Positions 13,601 through 19,571 of a stretch of 22,405 nt of DNA are shown here, one piece after another. Numbering within the stretch: the stretch's first letter is position 1; each line of letters starts with the position of its first letter. Location: NCBI GenBank assembly GCA_023392475.1, contig JAEVZA010000125.1, positions 1 to 22,405 of the forward strand, in the 5' to 3' direction. The stretch is from Actinomycetes bacterium (GTDB lineage Bacteria; Actinomycetota; Acidimicrobiia; Acidimicrobiales; Microtrichaceae). The notes beneath the pieces were generated by a model. It had not been told where the DNA came from. It searched no databases and saw only the letters and a program-made list of their open reading frames with translations. The position numbers were made by a program, and so were the translations under genes.

Positions 13601-15480
13601 GCGAGGTGTGCACCGCGCTCAAGCGGATGCTCCTCCGCCTCGGTGTGGTCTCGAACCTGCTTCACCGGGACATCCCCGGCCACGGCCGCCACTGGACGCT
13701 GATGGTGGCCGACAAGGACATGGCCCGCCGCCTCGTGGAGGCCATCTGGCCGCACCTGACCGACATCAAGCAGGCGAAGGTCGCCCGGTGGATGGACGAG
13801 TGGCCGGTCGGCGCGAGCGCGACGAACATCGGCATCCCGGCGGAGTTCCTGCGATCCGAGCTGGATCGGCGCAAGGCGGCCACCGGCCGGTCCTGGCGGG
13901 ACCTCGGCGTGGACACGGGCGGCTACACGAGCTGCTCGGTGCTGCACCGCCGCACCCTCCGCAACCTCATCTACTCCGAGCGGCTCGAGGACCTCTGCAC
14001 GGGCGACCTCGTGTGGGACACCGTCGTGGACGTCGAGTACGTCGGCGAACGGGAGTGCTTCGACTTCCGCATGGCGAACGACGAGCGGCCGTACGCCGTC
14101 GTGGAGGACTTCCTCGTCCACAACTGCGGCAAGAAGAACAAGGAGCTGATCGCCAAGGAGCGCACCAAGTTCGTCGAGGGCTGCGAGACGACGGGGTACG
14201 GCGCGGACATCGGCACGGCTTGGTTCGACATCATCGAGCCGTTCGCCGACTACGCGTTCAACCGCTCCCACGCGTACGGCTACGGGTACGTCGCCTACCA
14301 GACCGCCTACCTCAAGGCGAACTACCCGGCGGAGTACCTCTCGGCGCTGCTGACCAGCGTCAAGACGAACCTGGACAAGGCGGCCGTCTACCTGGGCGAG
14401 TGCCGGGCCATGGGCATCGAGGTCACGGTGCCCGACGTGAACCGCTCGCTGTCGGACTTCGCCCCGGTGGTCCCGGAGCCGAACGGCGACGGCGCCACGA
14501 TCGACACCGGGTCGGAGAAGATCCTCTTCGGGCTCTCCGCGGTGCGCAACGTCGGCTCGGGGCTCGTCGACCTCATCCTGGAGGAGCGTGACGAGCACGG
14601 GCCGTTCGTCGACTTCTACGACTTCTGCGAGCGCGTCAACACCACCGTGCTCAACAAGCGGACCATCGAGTCGTTGATCAAGGCCGGAGGCTTCGACTCG
14701 CTGGGCCACCCCCGCCAGGGCCTGCTCACCGTGTTCGAGCAGATCGTCGACGCGACGATCGCCCGCCGCAAGGAGCACGACATGGGCGTCATGTCGCTGT
14801 TCGGCGAGCTGGACGACGGCCCTGCGTTCGACGAGCGGGTGCGGATCCCCGACGTCGAGTTCGACAAGAAGCTCCGCCTCACCTTCGAGAAGGAGATGCT
14901 CGGGCTGTACGTCTCGGACCACCCGCTGCTGGGTGCCGAGCAGGCGCTCAAGCGGAAGTCCGACTGCACGATCCCGGAGCTCAACGACCTGGACGACGGC
15001 GTGCAGCGCACGGTCGGCGGCGTGATCACCGGGCTGCAGCGCAAGTGGACGAAGAAGGGCGACCTCATGGCCGTCTTCGTCCTGGAGGACCTGCAGGGCT
15101 CGGTCGAGGTGATGGTCTTCCCGAAGACGATGGCGCAGATCGGGCACCTCCTCGTGGAGGACGCCGTGGTCGTCACCACCGGGCGGGTGGACAAGCGCGA
15201 CGAGACCGCGAAGTTCATCCCGCGGGAGCTCGAGCTGTTCGAGCCGATGGCCGACGAGAAGCCGCCCCTCCGGCTGCACCTGCCGCCGGCCCGCCTGGAC
15301 GACGCGACGGTCGACCGGCTCAAGGAGCTGTTCGTCGACTTCCCGGGCGAGTCGGAGGTCCACATCCTCCTCGGCGAGCGCCAGGTGCTCCGCCTGCCCG
15401 ACGACTTCCTCGTCAGCACGCAGAGCGGGCTGGTGGGGGAGCTGCGCGCGCTGCTCGGCCACGACGCCGTCGTGCTCTGA
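10699..15480 (+). CDS. dnaE: DNA polymerase III alpha subunit DnaE, interrupted by an intein
   Basis: DnaE is the replicative DNA polymerase. The 1593-residue precursor has an N-terminal PHP domain (FVHLHQHTEYSMLDGA, GITDHGNM, IGTEAYM) with its metal-binding His kept, so it may have proofreading activity as in other actinobacterial DnaE1. The palm follows (GPGRGSAAG, then PDIDMDFDSRYRDEM with catalytic D413 and D415), then KMDFLGLRNL, VFQLEGGPMRALI and ALYRPGPM. Residues 734-1142 are a 409-residue intein inserted at NLRKA/CGKKNKE. After it come AFNRSHAYGYGYVAYQTAYLKANYP (in two parts), helix-hairpin-helix motifs, and an OB-fold domain (VGGVITGLQRKWTKKGDLMA). Without the intein the protein is 1184 residues, normal for the family. 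The GTG start is 7 bases after AGGGAGG. Genes for lspA, rluD and dnaE are also near each other in other actinobacteria. Confidence 0.96.
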   Translation: MPDSFVHLHQHTEYSMLDGAARIGDVVSSAVADGQPAMGITDHGNMYGILDFYKECRKQGVTPIIGTEAYMAHDSRFERPPRRGRVDDSGGEVEGGKKLYYHLTLLAESQVGYRNLIQLASRAYMEGYYYKPRVDWETLAEHHEGVIATTGCLGGHVLQSLMNEGFDAALEKAARLQDIFGRDNLFVEIQDHGIPEQHRTNPQLLEIARRIQAPLLATNDSHYVHRGDAVAHDALLCVQTGSLMSDPERFKFHGDEHYLKTAQEMRHLFSEVPESCDNTLWIAERANVEIEFGKPQLPNFPLPEGFTDDAEYLEHLTFAGARERWGEQLPDEVVERLAYELKVIGDMGFSSYFLIVWDLIKHARDTDIRVGPGRGSAAGCAVAYTLRITDLDPIKYDLLFERFLNPSRISMPDIDMDFDSRYRDEMIRYAAERYGRDHVAQIVTFSTIKARAAVRDAARVLGKPYIVGDKVAKAMPPLIMGRDTPLYACLEEHPKFVDAFKMAAELRDMYASDPETKEVVDVAKGLEGLRRQDGIHAAAVVITKEPLTEYLPIQRKPESGVDIEDSPVVTQYEMHGVEELGLLKMDFLGLRNLDVISDTLDLIERTRGIRVDIDDVDLEDEATYELLRRADTIGVFQLEGGPMRALIRSLAPTEFEDVAALVALYRPGPMAANMHTDYADRKNGRKPVEFLHPDAAEVLGDTYALMIYQESMMRIAQRFAGYSLADADNLRKACFPAGTKVLTRSRGYVPIERVMALADRRVQTIDEHTSASRFEEVADVWSVGTKPVYRLTTSTGYSIEATANHPFLVGDRWVELGQIQSGQLIGVASRTRTNGGSRISDAEIDLSALLISEGFTPDIEVSAASPHFCNTDPDLLDAFRWAYAEHFGQGYPQRRAVTIAGVTRLRLRRKELEALRPVLGRLGLAGDKSIPDAVVNAPLRKVERFIGLYFCADGWAERSGLGFGSKSREVCTALKRMLLRLGVVSNLLHRDIPGHGRHWTLMVADKDMARRLVEAIWPHLTDIKQAKVARWMDEWPVGASATNIGIPAEFLRSELDRRKAATGRSWRDLGVDTGGYTSCSVLHRRTLRNLIYSERLEDLCTGDLVWDTVVDVEYVGERECFDFRMANDERPYAVVEDFLVHNCGKKNKELIAKERTKFVEGCETTGYGADIGTAWFDIIEPFADYAFNRSHAYGYGYVAYQTAYLKANYPAEYLSALLTSVKTNLDKAAVYLGECRAMGIEVTVPDVNRSLSDFAPVVPEPNGDGATIDTGSEKILFGLSAVRNVGSGLVDLILEERDEHGPFVDFYDFCERVNTTVLNKRTIESLIKAGGFDSLGHPRQGLLTVFEQIVDATIARRKEHDMGVMSLFGELDDGPAFDERVRIPDVEFDKKLRLTFEKEMLGLYVSDHPLLGAEQALKRKSDCTIPELNDLDDGVQRTVGGVITGLQRKWTKKGDLMAVFVLEDLQGSVEVMVFPKTMAQIGHLLVEDAVVVTTGRVDKRDETAKFIPRELELFEPMADEKPPLRLHLPPARLDDATVDRLKELFVDFPGESEVHILLGERQVLRLPDDFLVSTQSGLVGELRALLGHDAVVL
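12898..14124 (+). mobile_element. Intein with LAGLIDADG homing endonuclease domain, in dnaE
   Basis: This in-frame insert of 409 residues starts at Cys1 (C734 of the precursor) and ends HN (H1141-N1142), followed by Cys+1. Block A is CFPAGTKVLT; block B is TANH (intein 69-72) within SIEATANHPFLV; block F is ECFDFRM; block G is VVEDFLVHN. All residues for class 1 protein splicing are present. Between the splicing blocks are two LAGLIDADG-like helices: LSALLISEGF with E120 and FIGLYFCADGW with D220, so both acidic catalytic positions are kept and the endonuclease may be active. The site differs from that of the split cyanobacterial DnaE intein, which in this protein corresponds to DYAFNRSHA and is uninterrupted. 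Splicing is needed to make functional polymerase. Confidence 0.95.
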
Positions 15481-15630
15481 GCGTCGTTCGGGCTTCGAGC
15501 CGGTGGGTGACGCCATCGGACCGCGAGTTGCGCCGGTGCGCTGCACGGACTGAACTAGTGGGACCACTTTTGCACCCTTTTTCACGGTGCCGTCCCCCCG
15601 CCGAGACGGCCCCTCGCGAGGAGTATCTGC
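15481..15630. terminator. Region after dnaE with T-runs and alternative stems
   Basis: These 150 bases hold no gene. GGTGC (15535-15539) can pair with GCACC (15572-15576), which is followed by CTTTTT, a possible intrinsic terminator for dnaE. The same GCACC can also pair with GGTGC at 15586-15590. T-runs at 15568-15571 and 15578-15582 are rare in such GC-rich DNA. TAGTGG at 15556-15561 is a poor -10. GAGGAG at 15618-15623 is the ribosome site of the next gene. Confidence 0.35.
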
Positions 15631-16299
15631 ATGGCGCTCGACGTCACGACCAAGGACTGCACCGCCCTGAGTGATGCGGAACTGGCCGAGATGGCCGACC
15701 TGTGTGCCGACGGTGGCATCTGCTACGAGATCGGCACCCTGTCGAAGCAGGCCGAACAATGGGTCCTGGTGACCCTCGTCCGGGAGGGGAACCACCTGCG
15801 TGGCTTCTCCTTCTCGACGCTCGAGCGCATCGGCGGCACGCCGTGCATCCTGCTGGGCCTCGGCGAGGTCAAGCGCACCTCCAAGCGCGACAGCGTGCTG
15901 AAGGCCGTGGTGGGTGACAACCTCCGCCGCGCGCTGATGGCCTTCCCCGACGAGGACGTGCTCGTCGGCACGCGCATGAACGACGTGGGCGCCTTCGAGG
16001 CCTTCAAGGTGCTGACCGACATCGTCCCCCGGCCCGACCACAAGGCGTCGGGCGAGGAGCGGGCGTGGGGCCGCCGGCTGGTCAAGCGGTTCTCGATCGA
16101 CTCGGACCACTACGACGACCAGCACTTCACGATCACCGGCGACGGTGCGCCGCCGCTCGTGTTCGACCACCAGTCGCTGAAGCCCGAGAAGGTGGACGCC
16201 GAGGTCGCCGCGCAGTTCGACCACCTCGACCTCGACCGGGGCGACTGCCTCGTCACCTTCGGCTGGGTCATGGCCGAGGAACTGCTCAAGCACGGGTGA
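15631..16299 (+). CDS. Conserved protein of unknown function, possibly GNAT-like
   Basis: I do not recognise a named family for this 222-residue protein. It is soluble, with no signal peptide or membrane segment. The N-terminal half (LSDAELAEMADLCADGG, then WVLVTLVREGNHLRGFSFSTLERIGGTPCILLGLGEVKR) has an order of strands and helices that recalls an acetyltransferase-like fold, but no clear acetyl-CoA loop is seen. A middle section KRDSVLKAVVGDNLRRALMAFPDEDVLVGTR and a later HKASGEERAWGRRL look conserved by their composition. It ends in an acidic part with HLDLDRGDCLVTFGWVMAEEL. The ATG follows GAGGAG by 7 bases. Its TGA overlaps the GTG of the nitroreductase-like gene, so the two are probably co-translated and may act together. 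Confidence 0.7.
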   Translation: MALDVTTKDCTALSDAELAEMADLCADGGICYEIGTLSKQAEQWVLVTLVREGNHLRGFSFSTLERIGGTPCILLGLGEVKRTSKRDSVLKAVVGDNLRRALMAFPDEDVLVGTRMNDVGAFEAFKVLTDIVPRPDHKASGEERAWGRRLVKRFSIDSDHYDDQHFTITGDGAPPLVFDHQSLKPEKVDAEVAAQFDHLDLDRGDCLVTFGWVMAEELLKHG

Positions 16300-16925
16300 C
16301 CGACCCGACCGACGGCGCCGCCGTCCCGTTCCGGGACGTGCTGGCCCGCCGTCGCATGTGTCGCGACTACCTGGACGCCCCGGTCGACCGGGCCGTCCTC
16401 GACCGGGTGCTCGCGGCGGCGTTCCGCGGCCCGGCGGCCGGCAACACGGCGGCCCTCGACCTGGTCGTGCTCGAGGGCGCGGAGACCGCCCGCTACTGGG
16501 ACGTGACGCTGCCGTCGGACCGTCGCGCGAGCTTCCCGTGGCCGGGCCTGCTGCGGGCGCCGGTGCTCGTCGTGCCGCTCGTCGATCCCGACGCGTACGT
16601 GGAGCGCTACGGCCGCGAGGACAAGGCCGGCACCGGACTCGGCGACGGCGCGGGCGCGTGGCCCGTCCCGTACTGGTTCGTCGACGGCGGCGCAGCCGTC
16701 ATGGCGCTGCTGCTCGCGGCCGAGGCGGAGGGCCTCGGCGCGCTCCTCTTCGGCCAGTTCGAGCACGAGCCGGCGGTGCTGGCGGAGCTGGGCGTCCCGC
16801 CCGGGCGCCGGGCGCTCGGGACCGTGGCCGTGGGGCACCCCGCGCCCGGGGGGCGGCGCCCGTCGCGGTCGGCGGTCGGCGGTCGGCCGGCGCCGTCGGC
16901 GCACGTGCACCGCCGTGCGTGGTGA
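16296..16925 (+). CDS. Nitroreductase-family protein
   Basis: Nitroreductase-fold proteins bind FMN and use NAD(P)H to reduce nitro, quinone or similar substrates. The 209-residue product begins with the family pattern FRDVLARRRMCRDYLDAPV (12-30), with basic residues that hold the FMN phosphate, then LAAAFRGPAAGNTAALDLVVL. The second half has WFVDGGAAVMALLLAAEAEG and LGALLFGQF, which form the dimer and flavin pocket. The C-terminus (about 185-209) is Arg/Pro-rich and likely disordered. The GTG start overlaps the stop of the upstream gene as GTGA; a reading frame extending farther upstream is out-of-frame shadow of that gene. The substrate is unknown, and the coupling to a conserved unknown protein suggests a shared pathway. 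Confidence 0.8.
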   Translation: MTDPTDGAAVPFRDVLARRRMCRDYLDAPVDRAVLDRVLAAAFRGPAAGNTAALDLVVLEGAETARYWDVTLPSDRRASFPWPGLLRAPVLVVPLVDPDAYVERYGREDKAGTGLGDGAGAWPVPYWFVDGGAAVMALLLAAEAEGLGALLFGQFEHEPAVLAELGVPPGRRALGTVAVGHPAPGGRRPSRSAVGGRPAPSAHVHRRAW

Positions 16926-16976
16926 CCGCCGCCGGGTGAACGTCGCGTGACGGCCGGCACACCCGCGGTCGGCGTG

Positions 16977-16982
16977 TAGGTT
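16977..16982 (+). promoter_or_regulatory. Candidate -10 element for the MMPL transporter gene
   Basis: TAGGTT fits TANNNT in the 99-base gap after the nitroreductase gene. No clear -35 was found. The ribosome site AGGGGGAG is at 17013-17020, giving a leader of about 35 bases. Confidence 0.45.
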
Positions 16983-17024
16983 TCGGAACGGCATCGGGTC
17001 GATCGGCACCCCAGGGGGAGCGAG

Positions 17025-19514
17025 ATGATGCAGCGGTTCTGGTCGTGGCTGGCCGTCAACCTCGGCAAGCACGCCGTCGTCGTGACGATCGTGCTGCTCG
17101 TGTTCACCGTCGTGATCGGTTCGGGGATCTCCCGCCTCGACTTCGCGACCGGGCAGGACAGCTACCTGAACAAGAGCGACCAGGTCTACAAGGACAACGT
17201 CGTCTACCAGAAGCAGTTCGGCGGCGACGCGATGCTGTCGGTCATCTCGATGGAGGGCGGCAAGAGGATCGACTCGATCTTCACGCCCGAGGGCCTGGCC
17301 ACGTTCGACGAGGTGACCAAGGAGCTCAAGGCCACCGACGGCGTGCGCGGCGTCATCTCGCCGGTGACGGCGCTGCAGTTCTCGGCGAACCTCGTGAAGG
17401 CGCCGCCCGGCGGCACCGTGTTCGACGCCATCGCCACGAAGGCGCTCACGCACGCGTCCGAGGTCGCCACCCAGACCGGCGACACCGCCAGCGCCGCGGC
17501 GCGCCAGGCCGACACCGCGAAGACGGCGAGCCGCCTGCTCGCCATCCCGCCCGACCAGCAGACGTTGTCGAACCCCGCGTTCGTGCAGTTCCTGCTCTAC
17601 GACAACCAGGGCAACGTGCGGAAGGCGCTGCGGCCGTTCTTCCCCGACGACCAGCACGCCCTGATGATCACGCGCCTCGACGGGAACATGTCGATCAAGG
17701 ACGAGGGCAAGGCCTCGGACAAGGTCGTCGAGATCACGAAGCAGCTGCAGTTCCCCGACGCGTCGGTGGTCACGACCGGCGCGCCGATCCTGCTCAAGGA
17801 CATCAACGACTACCTCCAGGGCGGCATGCTCACCCTCGGCGGGATCGCGATCCTCGTGATGATCGTCATCCTCATGCTGTTCTTCAGCGTGCGGTGGCGC
17901 CTGCTCCCCCTCGCGGTCGTGCTGGTGGGGGTGATCTGGGCCTTCGGCCTCGCGGGGTTCATCGGCATTCCGCTGACGCTCGTGACGATCGCCGGCCTGC
18001 CCGTCATGTTGGGCATCGGGATCGACTACGCGATCCAGATGCACTCACGGATCGAGGAGGAGGTGATCATCGCCCACTCACCGCACCCGATCCAGGAGGC
18101 CGCGCGCGGGCTCGGGCCGGCCCTGCTGGTGGTGACCTTCGACGCGGTGTTCGCCTTCCTCGCCATCCAGATCTCGCACGTGCCGATGGTGCGGGAGTTC
18201 GGCTGGCTGCTCACGGTCGGCATCGTCGCCATCTGCATCTCCTCGATCCTCAACCCGCTCGCTATCCTCGGCATGCGGGAGTACCGGAGCCCGACCAGGT
18301 CGGGTGACTTCAGCGAGGGCCGCCTGGGCCGCATGGTCGTGTGGCTCGGCAGCCTCCCCGGCGGCTGGGCGCTCCCGCTCGCCGCCGTGTCGATCGTCGT
18401 GTTCGTGGTCGGCAGCGTGGTGGAGCCCAACATCAAGCTCGAGACCGACCCGGTGAAGTGGGTGAACCCGAACAGCCAGGTCGTCAAGGACCTGCACGAG
18501 GTGGAGCGCCAGATCGGCGGGTCGTCCGAGCTCGGGCTGTTCGTGAAGTCGAACGTGGGGAGGAGCCTCTACGACCAGGCGGACGTCGACTACGTGGACG
18601 AGTTCCAGGCGAAGCAGATCGAGCAGCACCCCGACGTGATGCTGATCGGCTCGGGGATCGTGTCGACCGTCGGCGACCTCACCGACGTCGAGGGCGCCGC
18701 GCACGTCACGCCGACCGCCGACTCGGTGAAGGCGGCGTGGGACGTCGCGCCGGACGACATCCAGTCCACGACGGCCTCGCCCGACGGCCAGGAGATGAAC
18801 GTCATCTACCTGACGAAGCCGGCGTCCCTCGAGGAGCGGGCCAGCGTGGTCGCCGCGATGAAGCGCGACGTCTCGCCGCCCGACGGCACGAAGATCACGC
18901 CGTCGGGGCTGGCCGTCGTCGGCGTGGGCCTCCTCGAGAACCTGGAGGCGAACCTCACGCAGCTGACCTGGCTGGCCGTCGGGCTCGTGTTCCTGTTCCT
19001 GCTCGTGCGGTTGCGCTCGCTGACGCGGGCGCTGCTGTCCATGGTGCCCGTGCTCGTCGCCTCGGGCGTGGCGACGATCGCCGTGTGGGCCCTCGGCATC
19101 TCGCTGAGCCCCATGACGGCGGTGAGCGGCCCGCTCGTCGTCGCCACCTGCACCGAGTTCACCTCGCTGATCCTGCTGCGCTACATCGAGGAGCGGCGCC
19201 GCGGGCTCGACGTGCGGGCGGCGATCGACGTGACGGCGGGGCGCACCGGCCGCGCGTTCATCGTGTCGGCCATGACCGCCGTCGCCGGTGTCGCCGTGAT
19301 CTCGTTCTCGTCGCTGCCGCTGCTACGGAACTTCGGCATCTTCGTGGCGCTCAAGATCACGATCGCCCTGCTCGCGGCGCTCATCGTCCTCCCGCCGCTG
19401 ATCGTCTGGGCGGACAAGCGCGGCTGGGTGTCGAAGGGGATGCTCGACCACAAGGTCGAGCCGTTCATCGAGACGCCCGACCACAAGGCCGACCTCGAGG
19501 CGACGCCGTCCTGA
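17025..19514 (+). CDS. MMPL/RND-superfamily exporter (HAE3-like)
   Basis: This 829-residue membrane protein has the duplicated RND layout: one N-terminal helix (about 13-35), an extracytoplasmic domain, a helix bundle starting near 268 (MLTLGGIAILVMIVILMLFF), a second single helix near 447-466, a second outer domain, and a second bundle from about 646. The first bundle has GIGIDYAIQMHSR with the proton-relay pair D334-Y335, as in MmpL3. The equivalent place in the second bundle reads CTEFTSLILLRY, so E711-F712 replace Asp-Tyr. Family members move lipids, hydrophobic compounds or drugs outward using the proton gradient; the cargo is unknown. Start is ATG 17025, with ATG 17028 equally possible (7 bases from AGGGGGAG). 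It has its own TAGGTT promoter and is convergent with the next gene. Confidence 0.88.
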   Translation: MMQRFWSWLAVNLGKHAVVVTIVLLVFTVVIGSGISRLDFATGQDSYLNKSDQVYKDNVVYQKQFGGDAMLSVISMEGGKRIDSIFTPEGLATFDEVTKELKATDGVRGVISPVTALQFSANLVKAPPGGTVFDAIATKALTHASEVATQTGDTASAAARQADTAKTASRLLAIPPDQQTLSNPAFVQFLLYDNQGNVRKALRPFFPDDQHALMITRLDGNMSIKDEGKASDKVVEITKQLQFPDASVVTTGAPILLKDINDYLQGGMLTLGGIAILVMIVILMLFFSVRWRLLPLAVVLVGVIWAFGLAGFIGIPLTLVTIAGLPVMLGIGIDYAIQMHSRIEEEVIIAHSPHPIQEAARGLGPALLVVTFDAVFAFLAIQISHVPMVREFGWLLTVGIVAICISSILNPLAILGMREYRSPTRSGDFSEGRLGRMVVWLGSLPGGWALPLAAVSIVVFVVGSVVEPNIKLETDPVKWVNPNSQVVKDLHEVERQIGGSSELGLFVKSNVGRSLYDQADVDYVDEFQAKQIEQHPDVMLIGSGIVSTVGDLTDVEGAAHVTPTADSVKAAWDVAPDDIQSTTASPDGQEMNVIYLTKPASLEERASVVAAMKRDVSPPDGTKITPSGLAVVGVGLLENLEANLTQLTWLAVGLVFLFLLVRLRSLTRALLSMVPVLVASGVATIAVWALGISLSPMTAVSGPLVVATCTEFTSLILLRYIEERRRGLDVRAAIDVTAGRTGRAFIVSAMTAVAGVAVISFSSLPLLRNFGIFVALKITIALLAALIVLPPLIVWADKRGWVSKGMLDHKVEPFIETPDHKADLEATPS

Positions 19515-19571
19515 CGGCCCCGCCCGCAGACGCCGCCACCCCTCGCGGTACGCCCGGCAGCGGCGCGCGGG
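19515..19571. other. Convergent gap between the transporter and YyaL-like genes
   Basis: CGCCGC (19531-19536) and GCGGCG (19560-19565) can pair across a 23-base loop, but there is no T-run on either strand. No confident terminator or gene is seen here. Confidence 0.3.

Noticed and set aside
13207..16293. Minus-strand open frame of more than 1000 codons opposite dnaE and the next gene
   Set aside because: It spans a known gene, a gap and another gene on the other strand, and shows no domain. Codon bias explains it.
16065..16295. Upstream extension of the nitroreductase-like gene
   Set aside because: It is shadow reading of the preceding gene. The GTGA overlap at 16296 gives the normal N-terminus.
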